This document shows positions 24,791 through 32,604 of a stretch of 64,000 nt of DNA, piece after piece. Below the pieces are notes generated by a model. It did no database searches and was not told the DNA's origin. It saw only the letters and a list, made by a program, of their open reading frames with translations. This DNA comes from Nitrospira sp. (lineage in GTDB: Bacteria; Nitrospirota; Nitrospiria; Nitrospirales; Nitrospiraceae). Location of the stretch: positions 1-64,000 of the forward strand of contig JADYYH010000004.1 in NCBI GenBank assembly GCA_020853775.1, written 5' to 3'. Within the stretch, counting starts at the first letter, position 1, and every line of letters starts with the position of its first letter. The translations under genes and the position numbers were made by a program.

Positions 24791-25987
24791 TTATTTCGCG
24801 ATGGTGATGCTGGGCACGCCGCTGCGCGACACTTCCGTGACGGTCATCTGGAACAGCTGGTACAGCAGCTTGAAGGCCTCACGGTTCCAGCGCGCGAGCG
24901 GGCCGGTGATGTTGACCGAATAATACTTGTCGTGAGATCGCACGGTCAGGTCCGATTCGGAGGGGCTGGAATCTTGTACGAGAAGGTCCATGGTTCTGAC
25001 CGGATTGTCCATAAAGGGCGGGGTGCGGCTGTCTTTCTCGACCGCATATTCCGGCTCTTCGTCCACGGACTGCGCCAAAAAATTCAGCATGGTGTTGAAG
25101 CTGCGCAGGCGGAATTCGCCTTTCAACGGCCACTCACCGCCATAATGTCCGGGACGGATGTCGAACGACACATCGTTCATGGGGCGTCGTTCCGCTTCCT
25201 CGTGGAGCCGGACACGCTCCTCGGGCGGAAGCGTGTTCGGGTCGTAGTTCGTGATCAAAATTCGTCCGGAGACCGGTTTGCGAAGCCGGTACTGTTTCTG
25301 CTGCGGGTCGTAGGCCACGAGATAGTCCTGCTCCAAGGCCTTAAACCCTTCCGCGGTGACGGCGTCTGCCGGAATGGTCCACGTGCGTTCGAAGATCAGC
25401 GATTCCGCATAGAGACGGTTGGCATCCTGGATGGCGGAGATATGCAGCACGACTTTCCTGAACATTTCATAACCCGACTTATCGGTGGGATTGTTCCGGT
25501 AGGCGACATCCTCCCCGTGATCATTCAGGCGCAGTTCTTTCGCCATCAGACGAAGCAGGAGATCGATATCGCTGCCTTGCCGCAGCAGGAGCGTGAATTT
25601 GGTTTCTTGAAAGGGCGTCAGCAGGCGCCGGGTGAAGTCTTCTCCTTCAATCGGCGCAATGCTGATCGTGGGATTTTCGGCCACGCTGCCGCCGAAGACC
25701 GGAAGAATGGTGGTACCGGATTCGCCGGTCAATGCCGGGGTCGCTCCCGCATTGACGCGAAAATCGAAGGTGGCGGCGACGTTCGACACGCCGGTAAAGT
25801 GCACCGGCTGATGATGATGGGCACGGGCAACATTGATGAGCAATTGTTTGGAAATGGACTCTGTTATGGCGCTGTCGTAGGAGACGACGGCGCGCGTCAG
25901 CGTGGGCGGCGAGAGACAGCCGGCCAAATTCAAAACGGTGCCGAGGCCGACCAGACCACGCACTAGGGACGGAATGGTGATACGCAT
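24791..25987 (-). CDS. Conserved hypothetical lipoprotein
   Basis: The 398-residue protein begins with a lipoprotein signal peptide, lipobox LAGC (Cys24). The mature part has no transmembrane segment and mixes alpha/beta sequence; phrases such as ESISKQLLINVARAHHHQPVHFTGVSNVAATFDF and YSVNITGPLARWNREAFKLLYQLFQMT look conserved rather than random. I do not recognise a named domain. It probably sits on the inner face of the outer membrane. It precedes the DUF481 gene on the same strand by about 150 bases. Confidence 0.75.
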   Translation of the reverse strand: MRITIPSLVRGLVGLGTVLNLAGCLSPPTLTRAVVSYDSAITESISKQLLINVARAHHHQPVHFTGVSNVAATFDFRVNAGATPALTGESGTTILPVFGGSVAENPTISIAPIEGEDFTRRLLTPFQETKFTLLLRQGSDIDLLLRLMAKELRLNDHGEDVAYRNNPTDKSGYEMFRKVVLHISAIQDANRLYAESLIFERTWTIPADAVTAEGFKALEQDYLVAYDPQQKQYRLRKPVSGRILITNYDPNTLPPEERVRLHEEAERRPMNDVSFDIRPGHYGGEWPLKGEFRLRSFNTMLNFLAQSVDEEPEYAVEKDSRTPPFMDNPVRTMDLLVQDSSPSESDLTVRSHDKYYSVNITGPLARWNREAFKLLYQLFQMTVTEVSRSGVPSITIAK

Positions 25988-26183
25988 CGAGTTCTGCGAT
26001 GAAGGTGGCTTCTCTGCAGCGGTTCTAGCACACCTGCCCCAGGAAGCCTAGGGGGAGCGTTGCAATCAAGGCTCCTGACGGTCACGACTCTCCTGTCGGC
26101 CTCTGTGGGTGGAGCCCCGGCCTTGCTCGCCTCTGGGCTGCGATTTGTTTTATCATCGGAGAGCTTTGATAACCAGGAGTCGC

Positions 26184-26969
26184 ATGAGAGTCTTCAACAT
26201 GAGACATTGCGTTTGGGTTGGGGTGATGCTGGGATTATGCCTGCCCGGATGCGGCAGTTCGGCGAAGCTCATGTCCGGACTCAGCATTGAAGAATTGAAA
26301 CCGGTACCGGGCATTCTGTCGAGTGCCAGGCTTCTAAAAGGGACGATCCACAGCTTCACCGGCGATCGCGTGGAAGTGGACACAGGCGAACGGGCTCCCC
26401 GCTATTTGTCGCTGGAAGCCGGTGGTGACGAAGCCCGCGGATTACAGGTCGGCGGGGCGGTGGAGATCATGGTCAACGACCGCGATGACATCGTCGCCTA
26501 CCAGCGCCCGGCCGAGACGCCGCCGACCAAGGTGTTTCGCGGCTCGTTGGGCAAGGTGTTTAATCCAGAAAAAGAACGTGTCACGATTCGCCTCGATACC
26601 GGGCGCGATGTGGGATTCTACGCGCGGTCCGTGGCGATGGAGAAACTGGCTGCGCTGGAGGTCGGGGAGACGGCGGACTTCGCCGTCGACCGAGCCTATC
26701 TGCTCGTCGATGTGTTGTCGCTGGGGAAGCCTCGCGATTTTGGCGTGGGATCCTCGCTGCCGGCACCCCAGCGTCGTGTGGAAGGCGCGTTCGTGACGAT
26801 TGGTGACGGTCGCATGCGGCTCAGGATGAAGATCGATGACATTCAATCGTTTTCCGTACGTCCCCTGCTGCAGCCGGCGATCGAGCAGCTCACCCCGAAT
26901 GAGGCGGTCGCGATTTATCTCGACGGCCAGGGGCAGGTGATCGATATGGTGCGCACCGCACGCCGGTGA
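26184..26969 (+). CDS. Hypothetical lipoprotein
   Basis: The 261-residue protein has a signal peptide with lipobox LPGC (Cys23). It contains three similar beta-rich modules of about 65 residues (KGTIHSFTGDRVEVDTGERAPRYLSLE; RGSLGKVFNPEKERVTIRLDTGRDVGFYAR; and EGAFVTIGDGRMRLRMKIDD), suggesting an internal repeat of an OB- or KOW-like fold. No enzyme motif is visible. ATG 26184 has GGAG upstream. It is convergent with the SDR gene, only 6 bases apart. Confidence 0.7.
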   Translation: MRVFNMRHCVWVGVMLGLCLPGCGSSAKLMSGLSIEELKPVPGILSSARLLKGTIHSFTGDRVEVDTGERAPRYLSLEAGGDEARGLQVGGAVEIMVNDRDDIVAYQRPAETPPTKVFRGSLGKVFNPEKERVTIRLDTGRDVGFYARSVAMEKLAALEVGETADFAVDRAYLLVDVLSLGKPRDFGVGSSLPAPQRRVEGAFVTIGDGRMRLRMKIDDIQSFSVRPLLQPAIEQLTPNEAVAIYLDGQGQVIDMVRTARR

Positions 26970-26975
26970 CCCTGA

Positions 26976-27860
26976 TCAGCGTCGCGGCGGAAGGTGCACG
27001 ATGCGGGTGATAATCCAGTCGTTGAGGCGATCGGGAAGGAGCAAAGCCAGCCACGAACGAATCGCGGCGTCGGAGCCGACGAGGTACCGTGTCTTGGGCC
27101 AGCGGGACTGCAGGGCATGCGCCACGGCCGCCGCCACAACGCGTGCCGGTTGGGCCTGTTCGCCTGCCGCCGTGGCGGCGTCCTTGATGCGGGTGAACCC
27201 TTCCTTGTACATGTCCTTGAGCTCCTGGCTCCAGGTGGCATCCCAGGTATCGATTTCTTTCTTGGTCTTTCCCCAAATAGGCGTGGCAATGGCGCCCGGT
27301 GTGATCAGGGCTACGCGGATGCCCCATGGTTGCAGCTCGAGGCGGAGGGCATCGGTGATCGCTTCCAGCGCATGTTTGGAGGCCGCGTAGGGGGCCATGA
27401 ACGGCATGGAGGCCCGTCCGGCGATCGAGCCCATGTTGATGATGCGTCCGTGGCCCTTGCGGATTAACGGCAGAAAGGTTTGGGTGACCGCGATCACTCC
27501 GAATACGTTCACCTCGAACTGACGCCGCCAGTCGGCGAGGGGCAGTAGTTCAATGGGACCGGCCACGCCGATCCCGGCATTATTCACCAGGCCTGCGAGG
27601 CCGCGATCGCCCACCATGGCGGCGACCGTATGGCTGGCGGCTGCGATCGACGCAGAATCGGTGACATCGAGACGAATGGGCATCAGCCGTGGCCCGGCTT
27701 GTCGCTGCAGCCGTTCGCCGTCCGCGGGATTCCGAACACCGGCGAAGACGCGGTACCCGAGTGTGTCCAACGCGAGGGCGCATGCGGCTCCGATGCCCGA
27801 TGAGGCGCCGGTAATCACCACGGAGTCCGAAGGAGAAGAGGCTGAGAACCAGTTCGGCAT
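26976..27860 (-). CDS. Short-chain dehydrogenase/reductase
   Basis: The 294-residue SDR has all classical elements: TGASSGIG (17-24), NNAG at 93-96, the catalytic Ser in INMGSIAG, and Tyr158-x3-Lys162 in PYAASKHALEA. The C-terminal extension (PKTRYLVGSDAAIRSWLALLLPDRL) resembles retinol-dehydrogenase-like SDRs acting on lipophilic substrates. ATG 27860 is preferred to 27869 because AAGGA is properly spaced from it. Confidence 0.93.
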   Translation of the reverse strand: MPNWFSASSPSDSVVITGASSGIGAACALALDTLGYRVFAGVRNPADGERLQRQAGPRLMPIRLDVTDSASIAAASHTVAAMVGDRGLAGLVNNAGIGVAGPIELLPLADWRRQFEVNVFGVIAVTQTFLPLIRKGHGRIINMGSIAGRASMPFMAPYAASKHALEAITDALRLELQPWGIRVALITPGAIATPIWGKTKKEIDTWDATWSQELKDMYKEGFTRIKDAATAAGEQAQPARVVAAAVAHALQSRWPKTRYLVGSDAAIRSWLALLLPDRLNDWIITRIVHLPPRR

Positions 27861-28001
27861 GTCGCGCATTCCTTGTGTCTGGCCGCGTACCCTACCATAC
27901 TTTACGGTGCGACCCTACAGTCAGATGCATCCGAGGGAGGACTGGGCGTGTTCCGCGTTCAGCGCAGGGCCGCTGGAGCGTGAGTGATGAAAGGAGCAAG
28001 C

Positions 28002-29399
28002 ATGCAAGGTGCAGGATGGAAGCAAGCGCTGCTGATCATGATGGGGCTCAGTCTGGCCGCATGCGTGTCGCCCCTGAGTGGCGAGCCGGACCGGACTGTC
28101 GCCACTTCTGCGGGTAAGGTGGTGACGGTGCACCCTCGGGAAATCGACGACGTGCTTAATAATCCCGGAATGGGATTCGCCGATTTCCACTTCGGGTTCG
28201 GTCATCCGCCGAAGGCCGATGAATATCCGCATACGACCGTCGCCTATTTCCGCTGGCCCTGGGCGGAGCTGGAGCCGGCGGAGGGCCAATATAATTTTGC
28301 GTTGGTGGACGGGATCATCGCCCAGGCGAAGGCCAAGGGCGAGACGCTCGCCATCCGGATCGTCTCCGAGTACAAGACCGGCACCCCGCAGTGGTTGCTT
28401 GATAAGGGAGTGGGCAGCGTCAAAGAATCGGACGGCATTTTCCCCGACTATAACAATTCCATCTTCCTCGACTACCATGAGCGACTCATCCGCGCCTTCG
28501 GCGAGCGGTATGGCCGATCGCTCGACATCGATCATGTCGATATCGGATCGGTGGGTTGTTGGGGCGAATGGAATACGGCTTGCTGCGGCGGTGTCGAAGC
28601 GCAATGTAAAGCCTTCTACCCGACCGAGGCGAATCAGCTCGCCATCACCGACTGGTACTTCAACTACTTTGCCGGCACGCCGCTCGTGATGTTGCACGGC
28701 GGGCAACTCAAGTATGCGACGGCTCGAGGGGCCGGCTGGCGAGGGGATTGTTTCGGGGATTACGGCTATTTCAGCCCAGACTGGAACCATATGGAGCACG
28801 GCTATGCGCCGGTGTTAGAGGAGCCGGCGGTTGCGGATGCCTGGAAGCGCGGGCCGGTGCAGATGGAGGTCTGCGGGTATATCCATGAGTGGCACGAGCG
28901 GGGGTTCGATCTCGACCGGATCCTGGAGAAGGGGTTGGAATGGCATGTCTCGGTGTTGAATGCCAAGTCGAAGCCGGTGCCGGCCGCATGGCGGCCTCGC
29001 TTCAATGAGTTTCTGAAGAAGATCGGATATCGATTTGTGCTGCGCGAGCTGACCCATCCGGCCACGAGCGGAGCCGGCGAGTCCTTCGTCATTCAATCAC
29101 GCTGGGACAATAAAGGGGTGGCGCCGATCTATCACGCCTGGCCGTTGGCGTATCGGCTGCGTTCCGGCATGGATCGAATCGTGGCGCAGTGGGGCAGCTC
29201 GGCTGATCTGAAGCAGTGGCTGCCGGGCCCCTCTCGGGCCGAGGACAGGGTGGTGGTGCCGGCAGGCGTTCCTGCCGGTTCGTATACGTTGGATGTGGCG
29301 ATTCTTGCTGAGGATGCCCGTTCGGCGATTGTCGAATTGGCGATCGAGGGCAAACGCGCGGACCGGTGGTACGCAGTATCCCGGCTTGAGATTCGCTAG
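28002..29399 (+). CDS. DUF4832-domain lipoprotein (glycosidase-like TIM barrel)
   Basis: The 465-residue protein has lipobox LAAC (Cys21). Residues 40-330 look like a TIM-barrel glycoside-hydrolase fold: NNPGMGFADFHFG, YFRWPWAELEPAEGQYNF, a possible acid/base in IGSVGCWGEWNT, and HGGQLKYATARGAGWRGDC. The C-terminal 110 residues fit DUF4832, a beta-sandwich (FVIQSRWDNKGVAPIY...WPLAYRL). This pairing occurs in surface proteins of unknown substrate. ATG 28002 has AAAGGAG six bases upstream. Confidence 0.85.
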   Translation: MQGAGWKQALLIMMGLSLAACVSPLSGEPDRTVATSAGKVVTVHPREIDDVLNNPGMGFADFHFGFGHPPKADEYPHTTVAYFRWPWAELEPAEGQYNFALVDGIIAQAKAKGETLAIRIVSEYKTGTPQWLLDKGVGSVKESDGIFPDYNNSIFLDYHERLIRAFGERYGRSLDIDHVDIGSVGCWGEWNTACCGGVEAQCKAFYPTEANQLAITDWYFNYFAGTPLVMLHGGQLKYATARGAGWRGDCFGDYGYFSPDWNHMEHGYAPVLEEPAVADAWKRGPVQMEVCGYIHEWHERGFDLDRILEKGLEWHVSVLNAKSKPVPAAWRPRFNEFLKKIGYRFVLRELTHPATSGAGESFVIQSRWDNKGVAPIYHAWPLAYRLRSGMDRIVAQWGSSADLKQWLPGPSRAEDRVVVPAGVPAGSYTLDVAILAEDARSAIVELAIEGKRADRWYAVSRLEIR

Positions 29400-29477
29400 G
29401 CGTTGGCCGTCGTTCGGGTTAGCTTGACCTGAGCCGTGGTGCTGGTGGCGAGAGCGATTCCGACGAGAACGCCATCG

Positions 29478-30398
29478 TTATCCCACCATGGCCGCCGCCT
29501 GATCGAGGCGGAGCAGCGTCATGACCTGGTTGCCGTTCCCGCGGTATTCGATGGAATCGAAACTCACCTTGTTGGCCATGGCGATGCCGCGTCCATGGGT
29601 GTCGAAGGCTCGTTCCGGGTCGAAGTCCATATACTTCTTCCAGTCGAACCCCTTTCCTTGATCGGTGATGTGCAGCGACAGCCCATGCGGTTGCCGTGCA
29701 AAGTGCGCCATGGCCACACGGGAGGAGTAGGGGGGCGAGCTCAGCCGATGGGCGATTTCCTCCTCTAACTTATCTTCCTCGATGAGGCGCGACTTTTCCT
29801 TATAGCCGATACTCAGGTTGCCGTGTTCGATCGCATTCAAAGTCAGTTCCAGGATACCGGTGACCACCCGATCGGCGTTGGGATAGGCATGCGCGAGCAG
29901 CATGGCCAGATTTCTGGCCTCGTCAGGAGTCCTGAAGTGGAATATTCCTGATTCCAACAGGCGCATGGTCGTCGTCGTCCGGCGCAAATCCTGCCGAATG
30001 TCCAGATAGCTGAGATGATCGCGGGCCGCCGCATCCACGATGGCTTGAAGCGTCGCTTGGTCGAACGGTTTGGCCAGATAATAGTAGGCCCCCGCTTGCA
30101 GTCCTTCCAGCGTTTGCTGGTGTGTCGAGGCCGCAGTCAGCAAGATGACGGGAATCTGTTTGAGCACATCATGGTGTTTCATCTTGCGGAGGACTTCCAT
30201 CCCGTCCATCCCGGGCATGACGCGGTCGAGCAGCACGGCGTGGAAACGATCGGGCTCAGCTTCCAGCATCTCCCAGGCTTGCAGGCCGCCTTGTGCGGTG
30301 GTGCAGTGATATTGAATGGCGGGAAGAAACTCCTGCAAGATTCTGAGATTGAGAGGAGAGTCATCGACGAGTAACAGCTGGGGTTGAGGGAAGATCAT
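29478..30398 (-). CDS. Response regulator fused to an RsbW-like ATPase domain
   Basis: The 306-residue protein has a receiver (residues 5-130) with the acidic pair VDD (11-13), phospho-acceptor Asp58 in VLLDRVMPGMDG, and Lys in YYLAKPFD. A linker helix leads to a GHKL ATPase (about 165-300) with the N-box TGILELTLNAIEHGN, the ITDQGKGFDW G1-box and HGRGIAMA. The combination resembles anti-sigma/serine kinase modules of the RsbW/SpoIIAB type under receiver control. No partner sigma factor or anti-anti-sigma gene is nearby. ATG 30398 has GGAGGTG upstream. Confidence 0.88.
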   Translation of the reverse strand: MIFPQPQLLLVDDSPLNLRILQEFLPAIQYHCTTAQGGLQAWEMLEAEPDRFHAVLLDRVMPGMDGMEVLRKMKHHDVLKQIPVILLTAASTHQQTLEGLQAGAYYYLAKPFDQATLQAIVDAAARDHLSYLDIRQDLRRTTTTMRLLESGIFHFRTPDEARNLAMLLAHAYPNADRVVTGILELTLNAIEHGNLSIGYKEKSRLIEEDKLEEEIAHRLSSPPYSSRVAMAHFARQPHGLSLHITDQGKGFDWKKYMDFDPERAFDTHGRGIAMANKVSFDSIEYRGNGNQVMTLLRLDQAAAMVG

Positions 30399-30532
30399 AA
30401 TAGGGAGCACCTCCGGTTGCCGGCCAAGCTATCGGGGGAGAAGGCACGGGTATTGCCTCACATCGACATGTAAGGTCCTGCTATGCCTATCGGAAGTTCC
30501 TGAAGAATACTTAAGGAAGGAAAAAACACATT

Positions 30533-30574
30533 GGCAGGACTCCTCTAAGGCATAAGCCCCAGAGAGGTCCTGCC
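30533..30574 (-). terminator. Intrinsic terminator downstream of the FKBP gene
   Basis: GGCAGGAC (30533-30540) pairs with GTCCTGCC (30567-30574), extended inward with one mismatch by CCTCT/AGAGG-type pairing around the loop. Read on the minus strand the hairpin is followed a few bases later by TGTGTTTTTT, a usable U-tract. It lies 8 bases after the stop of the FKBP gene. Confidence 0.7.
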
Positions 30575-30582
30575 GGGTAGGG

Positions 30583-31260
30583 CTATTGCTTTACGATATC
30601 CAGCAGTTCGACTTCAAACACCAGGGTGGCTCCCGGCTTGATCACCGGAGGTGACCCACGGTCGCCGTAGGCGATGCCGGACGGGCAGACCAGCTTGCTC
30701 TTGCCGCCGACCTTAATCAACTGCACCGCTTCGGTCCAGCATTTGATGACCTGGTTGAGCGGAAAGGTGGCTGGTTCGCCACGTTTCACAGAGCTGTCGA
30801 AGACGGTCCCGTCGGTCAGGGTGCCATGGTAATGGACTTTGACCGTATCCGTGGCTTTGGGGTTCGCGCCTGTGCCTTCCTTGATCATGGTCACGATGGC
30901 GCCGGATTCCGTCTTCTTGGCGCCCGGTTCTGCTGCGGCCTTGGTCAGGTATGCAGCGCCGGCTTTCTTTTCGACATCGGCCAAGGCGTTGGACCGGACC
31001 TGCTGCAGTTGCTGAATCTTCGGCCCGTAGACATTCATGTCTACCTTCTGCGACCGCTTGAGCACGCCGTCTGCCAGACCGGCCTTGACGAATTCGAGTT
31101 CGGATTCGTTCAACGTGAAGGGCATGAGAGACTGACTGATGGCTGCCCCCAGGGCATACAAGGTTTTCTGCTCATCGTTGGCCGGTTCGGGGGCGGCGGC
31201 CCAACTGAGCGAGGACATGAGAAGCACGACTGCGGACACGGCACCGGTCACATGACGCAT
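30583..31260 (-). CDS. FKBP-type peptidyl-prolyl cis-trans isomerase, exported
   Basis: The 225-residue protein has a signal peptide (MRHVTGAVSAVVLLMSSLSWAAA), then an FkpA/Mip-like N-terminal dimerisation helix region (DEQKTLYALGAAISQSL... LADGVLKRSQKVDMNVY), and the FKBP domain (about 125-225): DTVKVHYHGTLTDGTVFDSS, PLNQVIKCWTEAVQLIKVGGK and IPY-like SGIAYGDRGSPPVIKPGATLVFEVELL. It should assist folding of envelope proteins in the periplasm. ATG 31260 has AAAGGA upstream. Confidence 0.93.
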   Translation of the reverse strand: MRHVTGAVSAVVLLMSSLSWAAAPEPANDEQKTLYALGAAISQSLMPFTLNESELEFVKAGLADGVLKRSQKVDMNVYGPKIQQLQQVRSNALADVEKKAGAAYLTKAAAEPGAKKTESGAIVTMIKEGTGANPKATDTVKVHYHGTLTDGTVFDSSVKRGEPATFPLNQVIKCWTEAVQLIKVGGKSKLVCPSGIAYGDRGSPPVIKPGATLVFEVELLDIVKQ

Positions 31261-31567
31261 AGACGATCCTTTCTGCTGAACAGCATGAGTCACCCACCAT
31301 ATGACAGGCAGGCTATGCGGCTCAAGATAATTCTTGGAGAGGCTGCTGAAAACGGTCTCCCGCGTCGTTCTCGGCTCGTCAAAATCCTCGACGTACCCCT
31401 GCGGGTACGCTTCCGGTTGTGACTTGCCTGCGGCCTAGCGGGAGGTCGTTTTGAGCAGCCTGCTCGGAGCACGGAGTCGTCGGTTGACACATCTAATCGA
31501 AGGCCTGTCCGGCGTCCAGGATGGGGAAACATGCCGTCTGTTTCAGCATGGAGCCGGGAGGTGCGTG
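31261..31567. other. Intergenic region with a repeat element
   Basis: This 307-base gap between the FKBP gene and the glutathione-transferase-like gene (both on the minus strand) contains the palindromic repeat at 31340-31461 and no protein gene. The remaining bases show nothing else of note. The repeat separates the start of the FKBP gene from whatever promoter serves it. Confidence 0.55.
31340..31461. repeat. Palindromic intergenic repeat element, about 122 bp
   Basis: The left end AGGCTGCTGAAAACG (31340-31354) with the following CTCCCGC is the reverse complement, with three mismatches, of the right end (GCGGGAGGTCGTTTTGAGCAGCCT, given here as positions 31438-31461). The centre holds CGTACCCCTGCGGGTACG (near 31391-31408), a perfect hairpin. 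Its termini share AGCAGGCTGC with the element at 5793-5999. It has no coding capacity and fits a dispersed, non-autonomous or REP-type family. Confidence 0.75.
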
Positions 31568-32512
31568 TTAGGAGAGCGCGTCTCTTCCGTGAGGGCTTTC
31601 TAAGTCGAGCTGCGGTCCGATGGGCACGATGCGGGTCGGGTTGATGTCGTCGTGCGTGACATAATAATGCCGCTTGATATGGTCGAAATTGACCGTGTCT
31701 GCGATGCCGGGCACCTGATAGAGGTCTTTGAGGTAGCCGGAAAGATTCGGGTAGTCGATGATGCGGCGGACGTTGCATTTGAAATGTCCGTGATACACGG
31801 CGTCGAACCGGATCAGGGTCACGAAGAGTCGCCAATCGGACTCGACGAATCGTGCGCCGAAAAGATAGCGACGTTGGCTGAGCCTGGCATCCAGCTGGTC
31901 GAGCGCCGCGAAGACTGATCGCGCCGCCTGTGCGTAGCCGTGCTGAGACGTCGCGAATCCGGCCCGGTACACGCCGTTGTTCACGTGCTCGTAGAGGAAC
32001 GTGTTCATCTCATCGATTTCTGCGCGCAGCGCCGCAGGGCAGAGATCCAGCGTGCTCGCGGTGAAGCGATTGAATTCCGTGTTACACATCCGCATGAGAT
32101 CGTCATCAGAATTGCTCACGATGCGTTTCGTGACGGTATCCCACAGAACTGGTACGGTGACGCGGCTTCGGTAGGCCGGATCGGTCAGGCGATAGGCCTC
32201 GCTCAGGAAGTGAAATCCATTGATCGGATCGATGGAATGCCCTTGCCCGGTACGAAAGGCCCATCCCTGCTCGTCTCGAATGGGGTCCACCACGGTCATG
32301 CCGATGACCGACTCCAGCTGCTTGAGTGTGCGGACAATGATCGTACGATGCGCCCAGGGACAGGCCAGGGACACATAGAGATGGTAGCGCCCGGCTGCGG
32401 CGGGGAATCCTGAGCGCCCGTCATCGGTGACCCATTGGCGAAATGCATCCTCTTGGCGTTTGAATTCGCCTGCTTCAGTCTGTTCGTCTGGAAACTGAGG
32501 CTGTGTGGTCAT
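31568..32512 (-). CDS. yqjG: Glutathionyl-hydroquinone reductase (Xi-class glutathione S-transferase)
   Basis: The 314-residue protein has the Xi-class GST signature: CPWAHR with catalytic Cys51, TVVDPI, GWAFRTG, YLSEAYR-like FLSEAYRLTDPAY, VPVLWDTVTKRIVSNSD, and the C-terminal SDWRLFVTLIRFDAVYHGHFKCN. These enzymes reduce glutathionyl-hydroquinones using glutathione (YqjG/PcpF/ECM4 group). Whether this organism makes glutathione or another thiol cannot be told here. A start at 32512 has no strong ribosome site but is the family start. Confidence 0.93.
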   Translation of the reverse strand: MTTQPQFPDEQTEAGEFKRQEDAFRQWVTDDGRSGFPAAAGRYHLYVSLACPWAHRTIIVRTLKQLESVIGMTVVDPIRDEQGWAFRTGQGHSIDPINGFHFLSEAYRLTDPAYRSRVTVPVLWDTVTKRIVSNSDDDLMRMCNTEFNRFTASTLDLCPAALRAEIDEMNTFLYEHVNNGVYRAGFATSQHGYAQAARSVFAALDQLDARLSQRRYLFGARFVESDWRLFVTLIRFDAVYHGHFKCNVRRIIDYPNLSGYLKDLYQVPGIADTVNFDHIKRHYYVTHDDINPTRIVPIGPQLDLESPHGRDALS

Positions 32513-32604
32513 GGCTGGATTCTCCTTGCGGATTCACCTTAGCCAGGTTCAACGAGTGACGTCAATCGTGAGAGCGCCGACGGATGTGGCACCGGAGCAC
32601 CGGC

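Noticed and set aside
24773-25966. A 397-codon plus-strand frame
   Set aside because: Antisense to the lipoprotein gene with a clear lipobox; no homology-like motif.
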